Source of the DNA: Myxococcales bacterium
GTDB lineage: Bacteria; Myxococcota_A; Polyangia; Polyangiales; JADJMO01
Assembly (NCBI GenBank): GCA_016709545.1
Contig: JADJMO010000001.1
Location: forward strand, 632,656-696,655
Direction: 5' to 3'
Length of the DNA: 64,000 nucleotides
Part shown: piece after piece, positions 51,962-62,190 of the stretch
Numbering within the stretch: position 1 is the first letter of the stretch
How the letters are laid out: each line of letters starts with the position of its first letter
Position numbers and translations under genes: made by a program
Notes under the pieces: model-generated
The model's database searches: none
What the model saw: only the letters and a program-made list of their open reading frames with translations
Told to the model about the DNA's origin: nothing

Positions 51962-52288
51962 ATGAACCGCTTCGCGCTCCTCGCGCTCTTGTTCGCTGGC
52001 TGTGGCGTGCGCAACTGGGAGCTGCTCGAGGGCAAGCCCGCGAGTTCGCCGACCGCGGGCGCCGGCGTGGTCCTCTATGGCGTCGAGGACGCCGGCGATC
52101 CGCCGCCCTCGTGCCACAAGCTCGGCGTGGTGCGCGCCTGGTCCAGCGGCGAGAAGACGTTCCCCTACGACGGTCTGCGCGGCGCGGCCGCGGAGCTCGG
52201 GGGCGATTCGGTGATCGATCTGCACCCCGATCCCGCCGGTCCACCGAAGCGTCCTACCTGGCTCGGCACCGTCGCGCGCTGTCGCTGA
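51962..52288 (+). CDS. Small lipoprotein of unknown function
   Basis: A 108-residue protein with a lipoprotein signal (MNRFALLALLFAGCGVRN, Cys at 14) and a compact domain around DAGDPPPSCHKLGVVRAWSSG that may hold one disulfide. The family is unknown. Its stop is 20 bases before the PLP enzyme gene on the same strand, so they could be co-transcribed. The 112 bases upstream separate it from the antitoxin, on the opposite strand. Confidence 0.6.
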   Translation: MNRFALLALLFAGCGVRNWELLEGKPASSPTAGAGVVLYGVEDAGDPPPSCHKLGVVRAWSSGEKTFPYDGLRGAAAELGGDSVIDLHPDPAGPPKRPTWLGTVARCR

Positions 52289-52307
52289 GCCGAGTACGAT
52301 CCCTCGG

Positions 52308-53672
52308 GTGATCGGCGCGGTGTCTCTCCGCTGCGAGGCGTGTGGCCATGTGCCCACTCGCCTCGTCGACGCCCCCTATCCCTTCGTGTGCGAACGCGCT
52401 GGCGACGGCGCGGATCACCTCGTCGCGCCCTGGCTCGATCCGCACCGCGCGGTCTTCCCGACCGACGAGGGGCGCCCCTTCGTCCGCCACCGCCACCTCC
52501 TGCACGCCCACGCGGCGGCGCTGACCCTGGGCCTCGGCGACGCCGGATACCTCGCGATCGAGGAGCGCCTGCATCGCGCGCTGACCGAGGTCGACGGGCG
52601 CGGCTTCGTGACCACCCCGCTGGTGCGCGGTGACTTCCCGCTCCCCCACGAGGTGTGGGTCAAAGACGAGACGAACAACGTCGGTGGCTCGCACAAGGGG
52701 CGCCACCTCTTCGGCGTGCTGCTCCACCTCGAGGTCGTGCGCGCGGCAGGGCTCGAGCCGTCCCCGGCCCCGAGGCTCGCCATCGCGAGCTGCGGCAACG
52801 CGGCGCTCGCGGCGGCGGTGCTGGCGCGCGCCGCGAATCGCGCGCTCGCGGTGATGGTCCCCACGGACGCGCACCCCAACGTGCTCGCCCGCCTCCGTCA
52901 CCTCGGCGCCGACGTGCGCGTGTGCGCGCGCGAGGACGGTGTGCTCGGTGACCCCACGGTCGCGGCGTTCCGCGCCGCGGTGGCCGAGGGGGCGCTCCCG
53001 TTCGCCTGCCAGGGTCCCGAGTGCGGCCTCACGCTCGACGGCGGCAAGACCCTCGGCTTCGAGATCGTCGCGCAGCAGGCCGCGCCTTTCGAACGCGTGT
53101 TCGTCCAGGTCGGCGGCGGCGCGCTCGGCAGCTCGCTCGCGCGGGCGTTCGACGACGCCGTGGCCCTCGGCGCGCTCCCGACGCGACCTCGCTTCATGAC
53201 CGTGCAGACCGAGGCCGTCGCCCCGCTCGCCGCCGCCTACGAGCGCATCGTCGAGGTCGTCCGCGCGCGCACGTTCCACCCGCTCCCACAACGCGGAGAC
53301 GCGCTCGCCGACGCCCTGCGCGACGAGGCGGTCGCTCCCCTCGTCGAGGCGGTGCTCGCCGAGGTCGTCGTCGACCGGCCGCACTGGCTGCCGATCTGGC
53401 CACACCCCGGCCACAGCGCGGCCCACGGCATCCTCGACGACGAGACCTACGACGCCGTCGCGCTCCTCCGCGCCATGTTCACGACCGGTGGCTGGCCGAT
53501 CGTCGTGGACGAGGCCACCGTGCTGGAGGCCGAGTCGCTCGGGCGAAGCGTCACCTCCATCGACGCCGACGCGACCGGCACCGCGGGCTTCGCGGGCCTG
53601 CTCGCGTGGTCGCGCGCGCACCAGGGCGCGCCCGAGCGCACCCTCGCGCTGTTCACGGGCGCGCGCCGCTGA
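52308..53672 (+). CDS. PLP-dependent fold-type II enzyme (threonine synthase/lyase-like)
   Basis: A 454-residue enzyme with a pyridoxal-phosphate lysine in KDETNNVGGSHKGRHLFG, where Lys follows GSH, and the phosphate-binding Gly/Asn segment ASCGNAALAAAVLARA. It starts with a CEAC zinc-like pair. The order resembles threonine synthase, diaminopropionate ammonia-lyase and related beta-eliminating enzymes, but the lysine motif differs from that of E. coli YgeX (diaminopropionate lyase). It converges on the ygeW gene, with the stops adjoining, and the known ygeW-ygeX-ygeY set suggests a related amino-acid pathway. Its substrate is unknown. Confidence 0.82.
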   Translation: MIGAVSLRCEACGHVPTRLVDAPYPFVCERAGDGADHLVAPWLDPHRAVFPTDEGRPFVRHRHLLHAHAAALTLGLGDAGYLAIEERLHRALTEVDGRGFVTTPLVRGDFPLPHEVWVKDETNNVGGSHKGRHLFGVLLHLEVVRAAGLEPSPAPRLAIASCGNAALAAAVLARAANRALAVMVPTDAHPNVLARLRHLGADVRVCAREDGVLGDPTVAAFRAAVAEGALPFACQGPECGLTLDGGKTLGFEIVAQQAAPFERVFVQVGGGALGSSLARAFDDAVALGALPTRPRFMTVQTEAVAPLAAAYERIVEVVRARTFHPLPQRGDALADALRDEAVAPLVEAVLAEVVVDRPHWLPIWPHPGHSAAHGILDDETYDAVALLRAMFTTGGWPIVVDEATVLEAESLGRSVTSIDADATGTAGFAGLLAWSRAHQGAPERTLALFTGARR

Positions 53673-54869
53673 TCACGCGCCGCGGCGCGGCTTCGCGCGG
53701 CTCGCGATCCGGTGCAGCTCGGCCGCCGGATCGGCGAACCGCGTCGCGAGGATCATCGCCGCGACGACGAACGGCTTGTGGCTCGCCTGCCGGTAGGTGT
53801 CGAGCCGGGCGCGCTCGAAGACCTTGGCGCTGACCTCGCCGGCCTCGCACGACACGCCGCTGACGTCGGCCGGCAGGCAGTGCATGTAGAGCGCCTTCTT
53901 GTCCTTCGTGAGCGCCATCATCTCGTCCGTGCACTCCCAGCCGCGGTGCCGCGCGTTCTCGGCGAGCGCCTGCTTCTCGAGGTCGGCGAGCCGGCCGGTC
54001 TCGCGCGCGCGGAGGAGCCGCGTGCGCTCGCGCATCACCGAGGCCGGAGCCCAGCTCTTGGGGTAGACGATGTCTGCGCCCGCGAAGGCCTCCTCCATCG
54101 AGCTCGTCCGCGCGAAGCTGCCGCCGCTCGCCTTGGCGAACCGGCGCGCGGCGGCGAGAGGCTCGTCGAGCAGCTCGTACCCGGGCGGGTGCGCGAGCAC
54201 GACGTCCATGCCGAACCGGGTCATCAGCGCCACCACGCCCTGCGGCACGCTCAGCGGCTTGCCGTAGCTCGGCGAGCTCGCCCAGCTCATCACGAGCTTC
54301 TTGCCGCGCAGCGCCTCGAGGCCGCCGAACACCTGCTCCAGGTGACACAGGTCGGCGAGGGCCTGGGTCGGGTGGTCGACGTCGCACTGCAGGTTCAGGA
54401 CCGCGGGGCGGCCGAGCAGCGCGCCCTTGTGCGACGACTCCTCGAGCGAGGCGGCCACCTCTTTCATGTACTTGTGTCCCTCGCCGAGGAACATGTCGTC
54501 GCGGATGCCCACCACCTCGGTGCAGAACCCGAGCATCGCCGCCGTCTCGCGCACCGTCTCGCCGTGCGCGATCTGCGAGGTGGACTCGTCGATCTCCTCC
54601 GTCTGGAGGCCGAGCAGGCTGCACGCCGCGCGGTATGCGTAGCGGGTGCGCGTGGACTTGTCGCGGAAGATCGAGACCCCGACGCCGCCGTCGAACACGC
54701 GCAGCGAGAGCCCGGCCCGCGCGGCGTCGTGGAGCCACGCGGCCGCGCGGTGCACGAAGCCGATGGCGTCGTCGGGGAGCTCGTACGACAGGAGGAAGTC
54801 CTTGCCGTGGAGGTTCGGGTGCAGGGCCCCGAGAGCCTCGGCGCGTTCGCACAGACGGTGGGGGGTCAT
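53673..54869 (-). CDS. ygeW: Knotted carbamoyltransferase YgeW
   Basis: A 398-residue transcarbamylase. The carbamoyl-phosphate site is FRDKSTRTRYAYR (S/T-R-T-R motif) and the second catalytic part is DVDHPTQALADLCHL; MHCLPADVSGVSCEAGEVS near the C-terminus carries the HCLP motif of the family. It belongs to the YgeW sub-group, whose natural acceptor is not settled. ATG 54869 overlaps the upstream ygeY stop by four bases. It would be produced with YgeY, possibly consuming or releasing carbamoyl phosphate from an N-carbamoyl amino compound. Confidence 0.88.
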   Translation of the reverse strand: MTPHRLCERAEALGALHPNLHGKDFLLSYELPDDAIGFVHRAAAWLHDAARAGLSLRVFDGGVGVSIFRDKSTRTRYAYRAACSLLGLQTEEIDESTSQIAHGETVRETAAMLGFCTEVVGIRDDMFLGEGHKYMKEVAASLEESSHKGALLGRPAVLNLQCDVDHPTQALADLCHLEQVFGGLEALRGKKLVMSWASSPSYGKPLSVPQGVVALMTRFGMDVVLAHPPGYELLDEPLAAARRFAKASGGSFARTSSMEEAFAGADIVYPKSWAPASVMRERTRLLRARETGRLADLEKQALAENARHRGWECTDEMMALTKDKKALYMHCLPADVSGVSCEAGEVSAKVFERARLDTYRQASHKPFVVAAMILATRFADPAAELHRIASRAKPRRGA

Positions 54870-56086
54870 GGCTTCTCCTCTCGCAGCGCCTGCAAGAAGG
54901 CGCTCGGGAACCTGGCGTAGAAGGCCGCCGCCTTCGCGAGGTGATCGACGGGACACTGGTCGTCGGGGGTGTGCGCGTGGATCTCGTTCGCGGGGCCGAA
55001 CCCGATGGTCGGCACGCCGAACATCCCGCAGGTGGCGACGCCGTTGGTCGAGAACACCCACTTGCCGACGGTGGCGCTCCCGATCGCCGTCGTCGAGGCG
55101 GCGACCCCCGCGCGCACCGCGGGGTGGTCCTCCGCGAGCAACCAGGTCGGGTAGTACTTCTCGGTCGGATAGACGAGGCCAGTGTGGGTCGCGCGCGCGT
55201 AGTCGAGCACGCGCACGGTCGCCCCCGCCGCGCGCACCGCGGGCAGGGCCTCGATCTCTGCCACGGCCGAGGCCTTGGTCTCACCCGTCGTCAGGCGCCG
55301 ATCGAGGTGGATCGTGCAGCTGTCGGCGACCGCGCACAGCGAGGGCGACGTGGAGCGCACCTCGGACACGGTGACCGAGCCCTTGCCGAGGAACGGGTCG
55401 GCGCTCGCCGACAGGCGCGCGTCGAGCTGCTCGACCTCGAGCAGGATGGGCGCCATGCGGTAGACGGCGTTGATGCCCCGCTCGGGCGCGGAGCCGTGCG
55501 CCGAGCGACCCTGCGTGCGCACCTCGATCTCCATGCGCCCGCGGTGACCGCGGTAGACGGCGAGGTTGGTGGGCTCGGTGAGGACCACGACCTCGGGCGC
55601 GAGCACCTTCTCGCGGAGCAAGTACTGCCAGCAGAGGCCGTCGCAGTCCTCCTCCATGACGGTGCCCGTGACCCACAGCGACACGCCCTCGAGCAGGCCG
55701 AGCTCCTTCGCGAGGCGCGCCCCGTGCACCGCGGCCGCGAAGCCCGCCTCCTGATCGCTCGCCCCCCGCCCGTACACGACGCCGCCCTGGACGACGCCCG
55801 CGTAGGGGTCGCGGGTCCAGGTCCCCGGGTCGCCGACGCCCACCGTGTCGAGGTGGCCGTCGATCGCGATCACGTGCGGGCCGTGACCCACGCGCCCGAG
55901 CACGTTGCCGAAGGCGTCCACCCGGACCTCGTCGAAGCCGACGGCGCGCATCTCCGCGGCCGCCCGCTCGACGACGGCGCGCTCACCGGCGCTCTCCGAG
56001 GGGATCGCGATCAGCGCGCGCAGGAACGCCAGGATCTCGGGCGCGACCCGCGCGGCGGCCTCGTGGACGACGTCCGGAGCGGTCAT
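54866..56086 (-). CDS. ygeY: M20-family hydrolase YgeY
   Basis: A 406-residue M20 metallopeptidase-like amidohydrolase. Metal and catalytic residues are present: the H-x-D pair in IDGHLDTVGVGDPG, the bridging Asp in GRGASDQEAG, EEDCDGL with the catalytic Glu pair, and the distal His in NEIHAHTPDDQ. The dimerisation lid segment with RGHRGRMEIEV is typical. YgeY proteins are often found with ygeW and, in some genomes, with selenium- or purine-degradation genes, but no such gene is visible here. ATG 56086 was chosen over 56119 because it lies before the conserved helix. No signal peptide, so it is cytosolic. Confidence 0.88.
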   Translation of the reverse strand: MTAPDVVHEAAARVAPEILAFLRALIAIPSESAGERAVVERAAAEMRAVGFDEVRVDAFGNVLGRVGHGPHVIAIDGHLDTVGVGDPGTWTRDPYAGVVQGGVVYGRGASDQEAGFAAAVHGARLAKELGLLEGVSLWVTGTVMEEDCDGLCWQYLLREKVLAPEVVVLTEPTNLAVYRGHRGRMEIEVRTQGRSAHGSAPERGINAVYRMAPILLEVEQLDARLSASADPFLGKGSVTVSEVRSTSPSLCAVADSCTIHLDRRLTTGETKASAVAEIEALPAVRAAGATVRVLDYARATHTGLVYPTEKYYPTWLLAEDHPAVRAGVAASTTAIGSATVGKWVFSTNGVATCGMFGVPTIGFGPANEIHAHTPDDQCPVDHLAKAAAFYARFPSAFLQALREEKP

Positions 56087-56222
56087 GCTGGCAGGAGGCG
56101 AAGCACGAACCCTGCCCATGCCGGCCGCCCTCCCCGGCGGCCTCGTCGTGACGGCAACCCCCTGCGAACACCGAAAGGAATGCGCTCCCCCGCACCCTTG
56201 GCACCCGGCGGTGCCACCCGGA

Positions 56223-59147
<2,925 letters not shown>

Positions 59148-59150
59148 GAA

Positions 59151-60041
59151 TCAGCGCTCGGGCTCGAGGTCGTGCACGAGCATCCGACCGACGCTGAGAT
59201 CGAGCCGGCTCCCGAGGAGCGCGACGATGCTGTCGAGCTGGTGGGCCGGCACCCGCGCGTGCATCGCGTTGCGCACGTGCCCGAGCAGCGAGCGGCGCGC
59301 GTCCTCGATCCAGCCGAACATCGTGCCGCGGTGCACGCCGTACATGCCCGCGAGCTTGTCGCCGGAGAGCCCATGCAGGTAGCGCTGGCGCAGCAAGTTG
59401 CGCTGCCGCGGCGTGAGCTTGGCGAGCGCGTCGTCGAACGCCGCGGGGAGCAGCGAGGCGTAGGCGTCGCGCAGGTAGGTGATCTCGGGGTCGGCGGTGG
59501 CGGGCAGGAGCGAGGCGAGCGCGTCGTCGGACACCGGCTCGGGTTGCTTCTTCGCGCGCGAGAGGTCGATCACCATGCGGGTGGCGGTGACGCGGACCCA
59601 CGCGCGGAGCGAGCCGCGCCCCGCGTAGCCCGCGATCCGCGGCGGCGCGCCGGGCTCGGCCACGAACATGCGGTCGCGGAACAGCTGGCGGAACTCCTCC
59701 TTGCTGGTGCGCAGGTTCGGGCTCTTGGCGATCGCGAGGTCGAGGTCTTCGCCGTGGCGCCGGTCGAACGCGCGCAGCGCCGCGTCCTCGCCGCGCGCGC
59801 ACGCGGCCGCGAGCGCGAGGTCTTCGACCGCGAGCGCCGAGAGCTCGGCCTCGGCGTCCTTGGCTTCTGGGTCGAGCCGCGGCCCCATCGCCTCCGCGAT
59901 CTGCGCGGCGCTCACCGCGAACCCGAGCGCGTCGCTGGTCGAGGCGGCGAGTCCGGTCAGACGGGCGGCGAGGTCGAGCGCGGCGAAGCGCGCCCGCGCG
60001 GCGTCGGGCAGGGCGGCGAGGAGGAGGTCCCGCGGCGACAT
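59151..60041 (-). CDS. Sigma-70-family RNA polymerase sigma factor
   Basis: A 296-residue protein with an N-terminal region of about 70 residues not typical of ECF factors, a sigma-2-like region containing RGEDAALRAFDRRHGED and AGRGSLRAWVRVTATRMVID, and a sigma-4 helix-turn-helix (FDDALAKLTPRQRNLLRQRYLHGLSGDKLAGMYGVHRGTMFGWI). The first residues of the kinase follow three bases later, so the kinase zinc motif is the likely regulator of this factor. Its target promoters are not visible. It is divergent from the thioesterase-like gene. Confidence 0.88.
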   Translation of the reverse strand: MSPRDLLLAALPDAARARFAALDLAARLTGLAASTSDALGFAVSAAQIAEAMGPRLDPEAKDAEAELSALAVEDLALAAACARGEDAALRAFDRRHGEDLDLAIAKSPNLRTSKEEFRQLFRDRMFVAEPGAPPRIAGYAGRGSLRAWVRVTATRMVIDLSRAKKQPEPVSDDALASLLPATADPEITYLRDAYASLLPAAFDDALAKLTPRQRNLLRQRYLHGLSGDKLAGMYGVHRGTMFGWIEDARRSLLGHVRNAMHARVPAHQLDSIVALLGSRLDLSVGRMLVHDLEPER

Positions 60042-60075
60042 GGGCAGAAGAGCGTAGCAGTACTAGCGTCCGTCC

Positions 60076-60963
60076 GTGCACGCGCCCTGGTTCCCTCCCC
60101 CGCCCGAAGTCGTCCCCGAAGACCGCGCGAAGGCGCCCCTCTTGCTGCGCTACGAGGACGTCGCCCAGGACGGCCGCGTCCGCCTCGAGGCGCTGCCCCC
60201 GGGCCTCGGCGAGACCGTGTGGCGCGGCATCGTCGAGCACCGCGCCGACGCGACGGCCATGCTGCGCACCGGCACCATCCCGATCCTCACCCGCCTCGTC
60301 GTCGAGAGCACGGACGACCCGATCGCCATCGGCAACCTCGCCTGCGACGGGCGCCTCCAGCTGGCCCACTCCGTCGACGCCGCGGGTGGGGTGGACCGCG
60401 TGTTCTTCAACGCCTGGGTCGATCTCGCGGCGCCCCGCGGTCGCACCAACCTGCCGCCCCCCGAGCGCGCCGGCGAGGTCGTGCCCGTCGGTCGCGTGTT
60501 CGCCGAGCACGTGTTCACCCGCCCGTTCGCGCCGCCCGAGTCCCGCAAGGTGCGCGACCTCGAGGGGAGCGTCCCCCCGCACCGCTGGACCTCGCGCCCC
60601 CTCTCCGCGGCCGCCGTGCTCCCCGCCGGCGCCAGGGCCCTCGGTGAGCCGTGGATCTCCGACCCCTTCGTGTTCGGCCTCGCCCACACCGACAGCAACC
60701 AGCACGTGAACTCGCTGGTCTACCTGAGCCTGTTCGAGGAGGCCGTCGTCTGCCGCCTCGCCGAGGTCGGTCGCTCCCCCGTCGTGCTCGCGCGCTGGAT
60801 CGAGATCGGCTACCGAAAGCCTTGTTTCGCGGGCGATCGCGTCTCGATGCGGTTCACCCTCGCCGAGGTCGACGGCGGCATCGGCGCGTTCGGCGTGTTC
60901 GTCCCGACCAACGACCCGCTCACCGACAAGCCCCACGCGTGGATCGGCATGGGGCTCTCGTAG
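60076..60963 (+). CDS. Hotdog-fold acyl-thioesterase-like protein
   Basis: A 295-residue protein with two tandem hotdog-like parts. The clearest is near the C-terminus: HTDSNQHVNSLVYLSLFEEAV, the acyl-ACP/acyl-CoA thioesterase block with its active-site Asp/His/Asn, then WIEIGYRKPCFAGDRV. It may hydrolyse acyl-CoA or acyl-ACP, but the first half is not recognised. It starts with GTG at 60076. The neighbouring sigma factor and kinase are on the other strand. Confidence 0.7.
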   Translation: MHAPWFPPPPEVVPEDRAKAPLLLRYEDVAQDGRVRLEALPPGLGETVWRGIVEHRADATAMLRTGTIPILTRLVVESTDDPIAIGNLACDGRLQLAHSVDAAGGVDRVFFNAWVDLAAPRGRTNLPPPERAGEVVPVGRVFAEHVFTRPFAPPESRKVRDLEGSVPPHRWTSRPLSAAAVLPAGARALGEPWISDPFVFGLAHTDSNQHVNSLVYLSLFEEAVVCRLAEVGRSPVVLARWIEIGYRKPCFAGDRVSMRFTLAEVDGGIGAFGVFVPTNDPLTDKPHAWIGMGLS

Positions 60964-60969
60964 ATCGGG

Positions 60970-61326
60970 TCAGGCCGCGCGGGCGTCGAGGCGGCGCCGG
61001 CCGACGGCCATCATCAGCGCGGTGAGCGAGAGCAGCGAGAACCCGAGGATGGCGGGGCTCGTGCACTCGCCGAGGCCCTCGACCACGATCACCGCGAGCC
61101 GGTTCCCGTCCATCGGGTGGCTCGCGACGTAGCGCGCCACCGCCGCGAAGTCCGCCGCCGTCCCCGAGCCGACCGAGGCGACGGTGGCGATGCACATCCA
61201 CTTCACGAACCCCTCGCGCTCGCGGGCCGGCCGCAGGGCGTAGACGAACGAGGTGCCGAGCGTGAGCAGCCCGAACACCAGGATGAACCACATCGGGAAC
61301 CCGCCGTTGCGAAACATGGTCAGCAT
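60970..61326 (-). CDS. Small membrane protein with three hydrophobic helices
   Basis: A 118-residue membrane protein starting at ATG 61326 (MLTMFRNGGFPMWFILVFGLL), with about three hydrophobic segments. The start resembles the first helix of ExbB/TolQ/MotA-like proteins (GGFPMWFILVFGLLTLGTSF), but the rest is too short to confirm. It is divergent from the ECF sigma factor gene, with about 110 bases between starts. Confidence 0.65.
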   Translation of the reverse strand: MLTMFRNGGFPMWFILVFGLLTLGTSFVYALRPAREREGFVKWMCIATVASVGSGTAADFAAVARYVASHPMDGNRLAVIVVEGLGECTSPAILGFSLLSLTALMMAVGRRRLDARAA

Positions 61327-61438
61327 GGGATTTCTCGTGCTCCTCGGGGAGTGGAACGCGCCCGCCCCGTACCTGTGACGGATCTTTTCGTTCACCCGTC
61401 CCTTGTCACAGCCCGGGACTTCGGGCGTTCTCTCTCTC

Positions 61439-61996
61439 GTGCGTGACGAGACCGACCTCCCCCTCGTCGAGGGACTGCGCCGCGGGGAACCCCGCGCGCT
61501 CGAGGCGGCCTACCACAAGTACCGCGCGCGCACGTTCGGCTTCCTCCTGCGCCTGTGCCGCCGGCGCGACGTCGCCGAGGAGCTGCTCCAGGACACCTGG
61601 CTCAAGCTCGCGCGCAACGGCACGCGCCTCGCCGAGGACACCGACCTCGCCGCGTGGCTGTTCACCGTGGCGCGCAACGCCTGGGTGAGCCATCGCCGCT
61701 GGTCGATGCTCGACCTGTCCCGCCTCGTCGCGATGGGCGACGAGCCCGAATGGATCGCCTCGGAGGCGGCCTCTCCCGACGAGCTCACCGAGCAGCGGCG
61801 CGCGATGCTGCGGCTCGAACGCGCCCTGCTCCGCCTCGCCGACGGCGACCGCGAGGTGCTCTTGCTCGTGGCCGTCGAGGGCTTCGAGCAGGAGGAGGCG
61901 GCCCGCATCCTCGGCATCCGCTACGATACGTTCCGACAGCGGCTCGCGCGTGCGCGGGCTCGCCTCGAGGCGCGGCTGGAGAAGACCCATGACTGA
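61439..61996 (+). CDS. ECF-family RNA polymerase sigma factor
   Basis: A 185-residue ECF sigma factor. Region 2 is AAYHKYRARTFGFLLRLCRRRDVAEELLQDTWLKL, followed by LAAWLFTVARNAWVSHRR; region 4 is LADGDREVLLLVAVEGFEQEEAARILGIRYDTFRQRLARARARL with a clear helix-turn-helix. The start is taken at GTG 61439; a TTG 36 bases upstream is also in frame. Its stop overlaps the next gene, a small one-helix membrane protein that could be its anti-sigma partner, although it has no zinc motif. Confidence 0.9.
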   Translation: MRDETDLPLVEGLRRGEPRALEAAYHKYRARTFGFLLRLCRRRDVAEELLQDTWLKLARNGTRLAEDTDLAAWLFTVARNAWVSHRRWSMLDLSRLVAMGDEPEWIASEAASPDELTEQRRAMLRLERALLRLADGDREVLLLVAVEGFEQEEAARILGIRYDTFRQRLARARARLEARLEKTHD

Positions 61997-62190
61997 TCCG
62001 CATCCCGAGCCCCACGAACTTCCGCTCGCCGAGCGCGACGTCTCGCCCACACTGGCGCGCGATCTCCTCCGGCGCGCGCGCGCGGCGCAGCAGGGTGAGG
62101 ATCACCCCGCCATGGCGTTCTTCTCGCGCGTGCTCGTCCCGGTAGGCCTCGCCGGAACGGCCGTCCTCTATCTACAGTGGGCGTTTGCAG
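61989..62190 (+). CDS. Small membrane protein, possible anti-sigma partner; C-terminus uncertain
   Basis: Starts at ATG 61989, overlapping the ECF stop by 8 bases, so it is coupled. The first 70 residues (MTDPHPEPHELPLAERD, LARDLLRRARAAQQGEDH) lead to one hydrophobic helix (VLVPVGLAGTAVLYLQWAF). Beyond about base 62190 the open frame continues only as antisense sequence of the Cys-rich gene (a 15-base direct repeat of ACCCCTGACGGCTC lies at 62201-62230), so the true 3' end is uncertain, perhaps altered by an indel. Confidence 0.5.
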
